DNA of 64,000 bases, taken from Spirochaetes bacterium ADurb.BinA120. Lineage in GTDB: Bacteria > Spirochaetota > UBA4802 > UBA5368. Both the position numbers and the translations under genes were made by a program. Of the stretch, positions 57,080 through 64,000 are shown one piece after another; the first letter of the stretch is position 1, and each line of letters starts with the position of its first letter. The stretch covers positions 23,450 to 87,449 of the forward strand of contig MVZN01000007.1 of assembly GCA_002069125.1 (NCBI GenBank), written 5' to 3'. A model generated the notes under the pieces. It was not told the origin of the DNA. It saw only the letters and a list, made by a program, of their open reading frames with translations, and searched no databases.

Positions 57080-58687
57080 TCATTCCTCCCACTTGATGAA
57101 CGGTTCCTTGAGGTCAGTCATGGCATTTACGATAAGCTCCACAAGCCCGCCGTAGATAATGCCGGACTTCAGTGGAGCGCCGTAATAATCGAGGATGTCC
57201 CGAATCTGGCCCTTGCAGTTCGAGCACGGGGCGCAGAGGTATTTCTTTACCTCGGGTCCCGGCTGGTCCGCAAAGGCGTCCAAAATCTGTTTGAACTTTT
57301 TTCTCCCAGCGACTGCAACCCTCCAGTCCTTAAAATTGTTTTGGGACATTACTGCGAAACCGCTGCCTCCGCCGCAACAGTAGTTGTCAACGCCGTGCGG
57401 TGTCATTTCCCTGAACTGCGGGCAGAGATAGCGAAGGATGCGGCGTTGTGGCTCGACTATTCCGAGATTCCTTACAATATTGCACGGATCGTGAAGCGTC
57501 ACCGGAAAATCGTTCTTTGAGGGATCGAATTTAATTTTTCCGCTGAATACAAGATTCTCGAGAAAGGTCATGGAACTTTCCCGGGGGATATTCATGTCGC
57601 CGAGGAGTATACGGTCCGCTATTGTCATTAGGGCTTTGTGCTGGTGTCCGCATTCGCCCATGACGATCTTTTTTACGTTCAGCTTTTTAGCGACTTCGGC
57701 GTGTTTGAGAGCGATTCTAGCGAGCTGGACGTCGTCGTAAAACAGGCCATAATTTACACCGTCGTATGCCGGATCGTCCGACGCCAGCGTCCAACTGATT
57801 CCCGCTGCGTTAAGCAGAATCGTAAAGGCAGCGGGGTTTTCCGGCCAAGAGAGGATTTCCCCGGCGTTATGAATGAGTAGCACATCGGCGTCCTTGCGGT
57901 CCCATGGCGTCACGACATCGAAACCCGTGAGTTCGCTGTAATCCTCGTCGATGAACTCCATGTTGTCCTTTACCACTTTGGGGCTCATTCCGGTGGATGA
58001 ACCAACCTTAAGCTGAAGCATTGTGCCCTTCTCATGAAGCTCTCGGGGCGCCCATCCCAGTTCCTGGCTGAAAAGTTTGCGCAGTTCATGGGTAATAAGG
58101 CCGTTGTCGACGCCCATAGGGCAGGCTTGCGCGCAGCGCCGGCACATGGTGCAGCGATAGGCGAGCTCGTACAGTCGGCTTATGGTCGTCCAGTTCAGCT
58201 CGATCTCTTCATTGTTGAGCTTTGCAAGGAGTTTTCCCCCCGGCTTGAGATACTTGTTGGCAAGACGGCGGAAAACCTCGGAACGATAGGTCGGTCGATA
58301 GAGGTCGTTTTTGCCGCTCGCCTCATATACGGGGCAAGAGTCGCTGCAGGTCTGGCATTTGGCGCAGTACTCCAGTGAAAGGAGCAGCGGCTGCAGAAAT
58401 GTCCAATTGTTTTCCCTGCTAAGAAGCTTCTGCATTCCCGTTACAAAAAGGTCCACATACTTCTTTTCCTCCTCAGGGGTTTCTGGCCTGGGAAGGCTGA
58501 GTCCGACTACGCCGTCCAGATTGCATACGATGCGTCCTTTCTGCTCCTCCGTAATACGCTTCCATCCGGGCTGTTCCTCTATTTTATCATAGGGAGGGGG
58601 AAGCGGGAGTAAATCGTCCAAATTGAGCTCGGTGATTGGCGCATCACCATTCAGGGATATATCCTTAATTTTCAGGCTTTTTTTCAT
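57080..58687 (-). CDS. dsrK: DsrK-like iron-sulfur protein (module 2)
   Basis: A 535-residue DsrK/HmcF-type subunit with an N-terminal extension of about 105 residues. Ferredoxin sets are CAKCQTCSDSCP (about 109) and CTMCRRCAQACPMGVD (about 178). CCG domain one has MGECGHQHKA (about 348) and LHDPCNIVRNLG (about 400). CCG domain two has NYCCGGGSGFAVMS (about 434) and CAPCSNCKGQI (about 487). It overlaps the dsrM-like gene by 23 bases and lacks the J, O and P partners of module 1. The naming as dsrK rests on domain order and the dsrM neighbour; a Hme/Hdr-type role is equally possible. Confidence 0.85.
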   Translation of the reverse strand: MKKSLKIKDISLNGDAPITELNLDDLLPLPPPYDKIEEQPGWKRITEEQKGRIVCNLDGVVGLSLPRPETPEEEKKYVDLFVTGMQKLLSRENNWTFLQPLLLSLEYCAKCQTCSDSCPVYEASGKNDLYRPTYRSEVFRRLANKYLKPGGKLLAKLNNEEIELNWTTISRLYELAYRCTMCRRCAQACPMGVDNGLITHELRKLFSQELGWAPRELHEKGTMLQLKVGSSTGMSPKVVKDNMEFIDEDYSELTGFDVVTPWDRKDADVLLIHNAGEILSWPENPAAFTILLNAAGISWTLASDDPAYDGVNYGLFYDDVQLARIALKHAEVAKKLNVKKIVMGECGHQHKALMTIADRILLGDMNIPRESSMTFLENLVFSGKIKFDPSKNDFPVTLHDPCNIVRNLGIVEPQRRILRYLCPQFREMTPHGVDNYCCGGGSGFAVMSQNNFKDWRVAVAGRKKFKQILDAFADQPGPEVKKYLCAPCSNCKGQIRDILDYYGAPLKSGIIYGGLVELIVNAMTDLKEPFIKWEE

Positions 58688-59591
58688 CTTTCATCTCCTC
58701 GGTTGCCATGTCCACCCAGTTCTTTTTACCGTCGCCCTTAACATGCGGGGCGGACCAGCTTACAGGTTGTGCCAGCAGATCATTCAATTTGCGAGTCATC
58801 TTTTCGGTCTGCGGTCGATCGTTCCAGCGGACTTCATGATAGGTGAAATACTTAGCGACAAAGTGAATCATGTAGGTAAATGGAAGGTAGGTTAAAAAAA
58901 TCAATACTATGAGAATATGCGTTCCCATGGGAACAGAGATATACGATTGCGGTGAAAAGGTGATTAGCGATCTTGCAAAATATCCAAGTTCAAGGGAATA
59001 GTCGGATGTCGAGAAGAACGCGTAAAGGCCGCTCCCGAAAACCAGGACCAGAAGAACCAGGTTTAGATATGTGGACGTTGAATTGAACGGCTTAAGGTTT
59101 GGATCCATATAGCGTTTAATTAGGAGACCGAATGATCCGGCGGTCCCCAATAAGTACGCGGCGATCAGAAGTATGGTTGCGAGATCCAGTGTTAGATCGA
59201 GCGGCGAAAGAGGGGATGAGGAAATCAGCATTATAGCGCTGACGAATACCAGCGCGGCCGCGGCGGCAAGAAGGTATATTCCATTATGGAAAAGGAAGGT
59301 GAACGGCCACAGGCCGCGGTTGTTTTCCCACACCCCTTTAAGGAGGAATATCTCCTTCGCCATATAAATCACTTCGTTCATAATGGAGCTTTCATGATCC
59401 CTTGTCCACCATTCATACTCCTCGAGATAGGAGCCCCCATAGGCGCTTTTCCCCTTTTCGTGCGGAACTGGTGCGAGCTCCCATCTGAGGTGAACGGGCA
59501 TCTGGGCAATTTTAACGGTTCTGAAGGCTAAAACGACCGTAGATATCACAATCGCGGCATACGCGCATATCATCAATACGAGAGCAGACAC
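58665..59591 (-). CDS. dsrM: DsrM-like cytochrome b membrane subunit (module 2)
   Basis: The start is GTG 59591 with AAGGAGGG 4 bases upstream. The 308-residue product has an N-terminal helix, a hydrophilic loop (WWTRDHESSIMNEVIYMAK) and four or five further helices. It ends with a cytoplasmic tail of about 60 residues. Histidines in FTFLFHNGIYLL and MGTHILIVLIFLTYLPFTYM, then IHFVAKYFTYHE, are candidate haem b ligands as in NarI/DsrM. It heads the unit dsrM-dsrK-regulator-kinase-regulator and is separated from the ferritin-like gene by a terminator-like hairpin. Confidence 0.85.
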   Translation of the reverse strand: MSALVLMICAYAAIVISTVVLAFRTVKIAQMPVHLRWELAPVPHEKGKSAYGGSYLEEYEWWTRDHESSIMNEVIYMAKEIFLLKGVWENNRGLWPFTFLFHNGIYLLAAAAALVFVSAIMLISSSPLSPLDLTLDLATILLIAAYLLGTAGSFGLLIKRYMDPNLKPFNSTSTYLNLVLLVLVFGSGLYAFFSTSDYSLELGYFARSLITFSPQSYISVPMGTHILIVLIFLTYLPFTYMIHFVAKYFTYHEVRWNDRPQTEKMTRKLNDLLAQPVSWSAPHVKGDGKKNWVDMATEEMKDEKKPEN

Positions 59592-59652
59592 AGGTCCCTC
59601 CTTGGCAATTAACGTATCAGAAAAAATACCTTAAACAAAAGAAAAAATCCAT

Positions 59653-59691
59653 AAAAACAGAAGGCAGACCGTCCTCCCATAGGGCGGCCTG
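59653..59691 (-). terminator. Terminator-like hairpin between the two dsr units
   Basis: On the minus strand CAGGCCG (59691-59685) pairs with CGGTCTG (59671-59665), with an internal CCC/GGG extension. CCTTCTGTTTTT follows. It lies 14 bases beyond the ferritin-like stop codon. Confidence 0.5.
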
Positions 59692-59704
59692 TTAGGCATA
59701 AGTC

Positions 59705-60142
59705 TCAACCGTACGGATACATTCCCTTCTTAATCGTGGCCAGCTCCGAGAGGAGGTCGTTGTGCTTCTTCTCGTCTTTAAGCAGATAATTTATCAGATA
59801 CTCACAGACGACCATCTTGCGTTTTTTAAGCGCTTCGAGGGAGGCCTTGGCCATTTTCATGGTCTTTTCCTCGATTTTAATGTGGTTTTCCAACAGCTTC
59901 CAGACCTTCTCCAGCTCGTCGGGGGTCATGGATACGGCCTTCTCCTTCAAAGAGCGTTGTATAAATTCCTGGACACGATAGTGCATCTGTGAGTCATGCT
60001 GGATGATCTCCATTACGAGGCGGATTACCGGATTGGTGGTCTTTTCGATCACCTGTCCGGTGGACACTATGGAGGCATTTTCGATTTTTTTCCAGGCCTC
60101 CATGTTTTTGAAAATGGCTTCCTGAACTTCTTTTGTCGACAT
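59705..60142 (-). CDS. Ferritin-like four-helix protein in the dsr unit
   Basis: A 145-residue all-helical soluble protein. Four helices carry carboxylate/His pairs: VMEIIQHDSQMHYR (about 43-56), LLENHIKIEEKTM (about 82-94) and LLKDEKKHNDLL (about 120-131). These are the ligand positions of diiron ferritin/rubrerythrin proteins, or of an unusual hemerythrin-like fold. There is no signal peptide. It is the last gene of the dsrKJOP run, 26 bases from dsrP, so it is co-transcribed. Peroxide or O2 defence of the iron-sulfur complex is a reasonable guess. Confidence 0.7.
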   Translation of the reverse strand: MSTKEVQEAIFKNMEAWKKIENASIVSTGQVIEKTTNPVIRLVMEIIQHDSQMHYRVQEFIQRSLKEKAVSMTPDELEKVWKLLENHIKIEEKTMKMAKASLEALKKRKMVVCEYLINYLLKDEKKHNDLLSELATIKKGMYPYG

Positions 60143-60168
60143 GTCTTCCTCCCGTCACTTTTTATTCT

Positions 60169-61320
60169 CTATGCTTCTTCCCTTACCGCGACAGTAATCT
60201 TGTAAAGCAGCGTGAGAATTAGAAAACCGATGGCCCATACACCTAAGCTTATCATAAGCTCGGGGACCGTCGGCGAATATTCCGTAATCGACTCAAAGGG
60301 GGATGGGATGAATCCCCCCACCACGAGCCCGAGGCCCTTGTCCAGCCAGGTGGAGAAAAAAACGGCCGCCGCGCCGGTTGCAAGCCATCGCTCGTTATGG
60401 CGGGTCGAAGGATTTATGAGGAGCGTCAGTGCCAGCGCCGCAAGGCCCATGGAGGTCCACATGAAAGGCGCAAGCGAGCCGTGTCCCTCCAGCCCGAAGA
60501 ACAGGTACTCCAACGAGTGGCTGTGGGATGGGATGCCGCTGTAGTACGCAGTAAAGAACTCGAGGGCGATGAAAAAGACATTGATCGTCATGGCGTAGGC
60601 GACGATCTTCCCGAGGGCCTGTATGGGCTCCCTGCCGGGATCGAAGCGCGTGTACCGGCGCACGATCATGCACAGTAAAATGAGCAGCGCGGGCCCCGAG
60701 GCGAATGCCGAGGCGAGAAAGCGAGCGGCCATTATTGCCGTAAGCCACAGGTGACGCCCGGGTATTCCGGCATAGAGGAAGGCGGTGACAGTGTGGATAC
60801 TTACGGCCCATGGAATGGAAATATAGATTAGAGGCCTGGACCAGGCCGGAGGGGCGACCCCTTTGCGTTCGGCTCCCAGTGTGGCCCATCCAATGAAAAG
60901 GTTTAGTAGAAGATATCCGATGAGCACCACCGTGTCCCAGAACATCATGGAATTGGGAGATGGGTGCAGGAACACGTTAAATATCCTGAATGGCTGCCCC
61001 ATATCGACGAAAATGAAAAGTACGCACATGCTTACCGCCGAAATGGCGAGAAACTCCCCTAATATGGTTATTTTACCAAAGGCCCGAAAATCGTGGAGAT
61101 AATAGGGAAGGACCACCATGACCGCCGAGGCGGCCACGCCGACAAGAAAGGTAAACTGCGATATGTAGAACCCCCAGGAGACATCCCTTCCCATACCGGT
61201 GATGGACAATCCATCTGAAAGTTGCCGAAGGTAGAAGAAAAAGCCGGCCCCGACAAGTGCGAGAAGGATAAAAACCAGCGTCCAGTATCTCCTGCTTCCG
61301 GAAAGCGCTTTTTCGAACAT
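60169..61320 (-). CDS. dsrP: DsrP, NrfD/PsrC-type integral membrane quinone-interacting subunit
   Basis: A 383-residue polytopic protein with about ten transmembrane helices and the NrfD/PsrC pattern. It has RDVSWGFYISQFTFLVGVAA at helix 2, IFVDMGQPFRIFNVFLHPSP and MMFWDTVVLIGYLLLN, then PWAVSIHTVTAFLYAGIPGR and the later WTSMGLAALALTLLI. The acidic and polar residues in the first half line the quinone site of this family. It follows dsrO by 7 bases. In DsrMKJOP it links the periplasmic DsrJO part with the menaquinone pool. Confidence 0.93.
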   Translation of the reverse strand: MFEKALSGSRRYWTLVFILLALVGAGFFFYLRQLSDGLSITGMGRDVSWGFYISQFTFLVGVAASAVMVVLPYYLHDFRAFGKITILGEFLAISAVSMCVLFIFVDMGQPFRIFNVFLHPSPNSMMFWDTVVLIGYLLLNLFIGWATLGAERKGVAPPAWSRPLIYISIPWAVSIHTVTAFLYAGIPGRHLWLTAIMAARFLASAFASGPALLILLCMIVRRYTRFDPGREPIQALGKIVAYAMTINVFFIALEFFTAYYSGIPSHSHSLEYLFFGLEGHGSLAPFMWTSMGLAALALTLLINPSTRHNERWLATGAAAVFFSTWLDKGLGLVVGGFIPSPFESITEYSPTVPELMISLGVWAIGFLILTLLYKITVAVREEA

Positions 61321-61327
61321 ATCGACC

Positions 61328-62125
61328 TCACACTATGTAATAGACTTCCGGCCTTGTGCCAAGCTCGGGCTTTCGCCTTATCGCGAAGCGGCCGGCAAGA
61401 AGACCGCTTACGGGGCTTCCCGCGTCGGAAAGGTTTCCAAAGACAAGAGCCTTCTCCTTGCATGCCTCGACGCAGACGGGAAGCATGCCCCGATCTATGC
61501 GCTCGGCGCAAAAATCGCATTTTTCCACCACACCCTTTGTCCGTGTAGGGTAATCCTGATTTATGGCCTTCTCGTCTAAGATTTTTCGAGGGTCCATCCA
61601 GTTGAAGCTGCGCGAGCCGTAGGGGCAGGCCGCCATGCAGTACCTGCATCCTATACAGCGGTGCATATCCATCATGACTATACCGTCCTGACGCCTCCAG
61701 GTGGCCCTGGTAGGACATACTCTAACGCATGGCGGGTTGTCGCAGTGGTTACAGAGCACGATAAACCCGGCCCCATAAAGGTCCTTTCTCAGCCTGCCTT
61801 CCTTGAGCTCCGGGAAGGCGTTAACGAACGGCTCCCTCCATATCCACTTTATCTCATGCCGCCTGTTCGATATGGCCGGAACGTTATGCGTGCGGTGGCA
61901 GGCCGCCATGCAGTCGGAACAGTCCTCTCGTCTCGAGCACTTCGTCATGTCCACAACCATGGCCCAGCGCACGGTGGCGGGATTTTCGTCAGTCGAAGCC
62001 GCAAGGATATCGTCCCCAAAAACGACTTCCATCAGGGTTTTCGATCCCCCCACGGACAAACCTAAAAGCGCCGCTTTTCTGATGAATTCCCTTCGGCTGA
62101 GTTCGTAATTTTTATCGTATTTCAT
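61328..62125 (-). CDS. dsrO: DsrO, Tat-exported ferredoxin-like subunit
   Basis: A 265-residue periplasmic iron-sulfur protein. The Tat signal is SRREFIRKAALLGLSVG (about 10-26). Four [4Fe-4S] sites follow: CSRREDCSDCMAACH (about 64), CNHCDNPPCVRVCP (about 126), CIGCRYCMAACPYG (about 158) and CDFCAERI with CVEACKEKA (about 206-226). This is the DmsB/NrfC/DsrO architecture. It is encoded between dsrJ (overlap of 14 bases) and dsrP, the standard order, and passes electrons between DsrJ and DsrP. Confidence 0.94.
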   Translation of the reverse strand: MKYDKNYELSRREFIRKAALLGLSVGGSKTLMEVVFGDDILAASTDENPATVRWAMVVDMTKCSRREDCSDCMAACHRTHNVPAISNRRHEIKWIWREPFVNAFPELKEGRLRKDLYGAGFIVLCNHCDNPPCVRVCPTRATWRRQDGIVMMDMHRCIGCRYCMAACPYGSRSFNWMDPRKILDEKAINQDYPTRTKGVVEKCDFCAERIDRGMLPVCVEACKEKALVFGNLSDAGSPVSGLLAGRFAIRRKPELGTRPEVYYIV

Positions 62126-62507
62126 GCTTCGGCTCCTTCGGGGAATTGTGGCAGTCCCAGCAGGTAGGGGATACTCCCAGGTAATTATGGCATACGTCGC
62201 AAAAATCGGATTTATTTGCGTGGCATTTCATGCAGGCATCGCTAAGGCTTTTCTGGTACTCCACTCCGGCTATTACGATAGGGGAGCGCCTGCCCTCGCG
62301 GACCACCTCGTCGCGCCATTCGTTTAACATCGTCATGTGATACTCGCGCATGTATTCTTTGGCGTTCACGCATTCTTTCCCCGCGTTGACGAGCCTGGGC
62401 TCGGGTACAATGGACGCCTTGCCCGTAGTCCTGACATACCAAAGGGGAAACAAGGCGACGGCGAGGAAAATGGCGGCCCCGGCAAGTATCTTAATTTTAT
62501 CACGCAT
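62112..62507 (-). CDS. dsrJ: DsrJ, triheme cytochrome c
   Basis: A 131-residue periplasmic cytochrome with an uncleaved N-terminal anchor (ILAGAAIFLAVALFPLWYV) and three CxxCH motifs at about 92, 103 and 116 (CMKCH, CDVCH, CWDCH). Cys46 in GKECVNAKEYMREYHMTML is the conserved extra cysteine thought to ligate one haem in DsrJ. This distinguishes it from the hexahaem cytochrome of module 3. It overlaps dsrK by 8 bases and dsrO by 14, so the run is tightly coupled. Confidence 0.94.
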   Translation of the reverse strand: MRDKIKILAGAAIFLAVALFPLWYVRTTGKASIVPEPRLVNAGKECVNAKEYMREYHMTMLNEWRDEVVREGRRSPIVIAGVEYQKSLSDACMKCHANKSDFCDVCHNYLGVSPTCWDCHNSPKEPKHEIR

Positions 62508-64000
62508 TGTTCTCCTCCTTCAGCGCAAGCTCATCTCCCCGGAGGTTGGTCGTGCGCTCCTTCTCGCCGTTCATCATTAGCGCGTTTCCCAGAAGCTCAT
62601 GCACCCCGCATACCTCCACACCGCCGATCCAGTAGTCCATAAGAGCGGGCAGCGTGGCCTTGTCGATGGCGCATATACAGGCCAGCATATTCACGCCGTG
62701 TTTGTCGTGTACGTGCCTTACCGCGTTCGCTCGAGGAAGCCCGCCGCGCATCCGCATCTCCAGGTTTTCGTCGGTACCGAGCCCCGCTCCGCTGCCGCAG
62801 CAGAAGGTGTGCTCGCGGATGGTGTTTTCGGGCATCTCGAAGAAGTTGTTGCACGATGATTTAATGACGATCCTGGGCTCCTCGAGCATCCCCATGGCCC
62901 TTGCGGGATTGCAGGAATCGTGGAAGGTGACGCGATAGCCGTCATTTCGTGAAGGGTCGAGCCTCAATTTATTATAATGTATGAGGTCCGAGGTGAACTC
63001 GCAGATATGGACCATTTTGGTGGAACGGGCATGGTCGAAGCGCGTCCCGGTGATGGAGGATACCGGGTCGCCCTTCGTCTCGGCGGGACCGTTCATGGTG
63101 TCCATGTACTGGTGCATCACGCGCCACATATGACCGCATTCGCCGCCGATTATGTACTTCACGCCCAAGCGTTTCGCCTCGGCGTATATCTTTGCGTTAA
63201 GGCGTTTCACCATCTCGTGCGAAAAGAAGAGGCCGAAGTTCCCCCCCTCGGAGGCGTACGAGCTGAATGTGTAGTCCAGCCCTATCTCGTGGAAGAGCAT
63301 GAGATAGCCGTAGAACGTGAAGATGTGCGGATCGGCGAATATATCGGCCGACGGGATTATAAAAAGGACCTCGGCGCCTTTTCTGTTAATGGTCGGGTTT
63401 AAGCGTAGGCCTGTGATCTCCTCGATCTCATCGACGGCGAACTCGATATTGTCCTTAAAGGTGTGCGGTTGGATTCCTAAATGGTTCCCGGTGCGGAAAC
63501 AGTTGGAGGCCGGCTCGATTATCCAGTTGATGTTAAGCCCTACGAGGTTTAGGAGCTCCCTTCCCATCATCGTAATCTCGGCCGTATCGATACCGTAGGG
63601 GCAGTATATCGAGCATCTTCGGCATTCCGTGCACTGGTAAAAATAATAGAACCACTCACGCAGCACCGACTCGTCCAGCTCGCGCGCGCCCACGAGCCTG
63701 CCTAACAATTTTCCTGCGGCGGTAAAGCGCTTCCGGTAAACCGAACGCATAAGCTCGGCCCTTAAAACCGGCATGTTTTTCGGGTCACCTGATCCGATAA
63801 AATAATGGCATTTGTCCGCGCATGCGCCGCAGCGGACACAGATATCCATAAAGAGTTTGAATGATCGAAAGCGAGAAAGGCGCTCTTCGAAACCCTTTAT
63901 AATTATTTCCTCCCAGTTTTCCGGAAGCTTCCAGTCGTCGTCGTAGGGTTGCCACTCTCTGGGGTTGGGCTGTTCGAGATATTCAACGTGTTTGGGCGCC
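62500..64000 (-). CDS. dsrK: DsrK, Fe-S subunit of DsrMKJOP (module 1), 5' end cut by window
   Basis: The frame stays open from its stop at 62500 to the right edge, and the N-terminus lies outside. The ATG at 63849 is internal: about 50 conserved-looking residues precede it (for example REWQPYDDDWKLPENWEE). Ferredoxin sets are CVRCGACADKCHYF (near the ATG at 63849) and CTECRRCSIYCPYGID. CCG domain one has GGECGHMWR and HDSCNPARAMG; domain two has HTFCCGSGAGLG and the atypical CICAIDKA instead of CxxC. It is cytoplasmic, bound to DsrM, and reacts with DsrC-type disulfide. dsrM is expected just outside the window. Confidence 0.95.
   Translation of the reverse strand, partial: APKHVEYLEQPNPREWQPYDDDWKLPENWEEIIIKGFEERLSRFRSFKLFMDICVRCGACADKCHYFIGSGDPKNMPVLRAELMRSVYRKRFTAAGKLLGRLVGARELDESVLREWFYYFYQCTECRRCSIYCPYGIDTAEITMMGRELLNLVGLNINWIIEPASNCFRTGNHLGIQPHTFKDNIEFAVDEIEEITGLRLNPTINRKGAEVLFIIPSADIFADPHIFTFYGYLMLFHEIGLDYTFSSYASEGGNFGLFFSHEMVKRLNAKIYAEAKRLGVKYIIGGECGHMWRVMHQYMDTMNGPAETKGDPVSSITGTRFDHARSTKMVHICEFTSDLIHYNKLRLDPSRNDGYRVTFHDSCNPARAMGMLEEPRIVIKSSCNNFFEMPENTIREHTFCCGSGAGLGTDENLEMRMRGGLPRANAVRHVHDKHGVNMLACICAIDKATLPALMDYWIGGVEVCGVHELLGNALMMNGEKERTTNLRGDELALKEENNA

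Noticed and set aside
1..64000. tRNA, rRNA or CRISPR arrays
   Set aside because: The intergenic regions were read for T-arm-like GGTTCGA-N2-CC patterns and for regularly spaced direct repeats; none was convincing.

Overview
The window is bacterial chromosome of moderate to slightly high GC, with densely packed genes, Shine-Dalgarno starts and many 4-base ATGA overlaps. No tRNA, rRNA, CRISPR array or transposase gene was found. The gene content points to a Gram-negative, strictly anaerobic, sulfur-metabolising bacterium: Tat- and Sec-exported redox proteins, lipoproteins and an OmpA-type envelope protein, DsrMKJOP-type membrane complexes, and an Orange-protein (ORP)-type operon known mainly from sulfate reducers and other anaerobes. 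The RpoD N-terminus, relaxed lipoboxes and yqeY-dnaG-rpoD order look Leptospira/Spirochaetota-like to me. A Desulfobacterota or other deep lineage is equally possible, and dsrAB is not in the window.

Region 1 (1-7017) is envelope and stress: a truncated SMP-30-like propeller, a small membrane protein, spoVG, a coiled-coil lipoprotein, an OmpA-like protein, a membrane metallophosphoesterase, a nucleotidyltransferase-like protein, and a (p)ppGpp-synthetase/TPR fusion. Region 2 (7018-22976) is a housekeeping block: aspS-phoH-pgpH-ybeY, a phosphosugar mutase on the other strand, tilS-ftsH, an unrecognised 561-residue protein, a SEC-C protein and recG. Region 3 (22977-41300) holds PPC-repeat lipoproteins, a DUF4015-type glycosidase-like protein, yqeY-dnaG-rpoD, a LOG-like protein, folC, aroE, a DAG-kinase-like protein, aroF (type I-beta DAHP synthase), queH and a short UvrD-like helicase. 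aroF is preceded by a textbook-looking Tyr/Phe attenuator: promoter, a 23-codon leader peptide with seven Tyr/Phe codons, an antiterminator arm on the leader stop codon, and a terminator.

Region 4 (41301-51876) starts with a MITE-like palindrome and a hybrid PAS histidine kinase. A divergent PAS-AAA-Fis sigma-54 activator follows. Two TTGCA-N3-TGCAA palindromes spaced 32 bp lie just behind the activator gene and about 190 bp before a sigma-54 promoter. That promoter drives an ORP-type operon: three NifX-like proteins, two MinD-type ATPases with inserted ferredoxin domains, an Mrp/NBP35 ATPase, a metallo-beta-lactamase-fold protein, TrmO, an unknown helical protein and a tiny Cys-rich ORF.

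Region 5 (51877-64000) contains three DsrK-like modules. On the plus strand is a dsrK-like/cytochrome b/hexahaem cytochrome set, whose promoter places transcription start on the ATG. On the minus strand are a dsrM-dsrK pair followed by response regulator, PAS kinase and response regulator, and a canonical dsrK-J-O-P run with a ferritin-like gene. The last dsrK runs off the right edge, where dsrM would be expected. Together these genes suggest anaerobic membrane electron transfer between the quinone pool and cytoplasmic thiol/disulfide or sulfur carriers, under several cysteine-containing PAS sensors.
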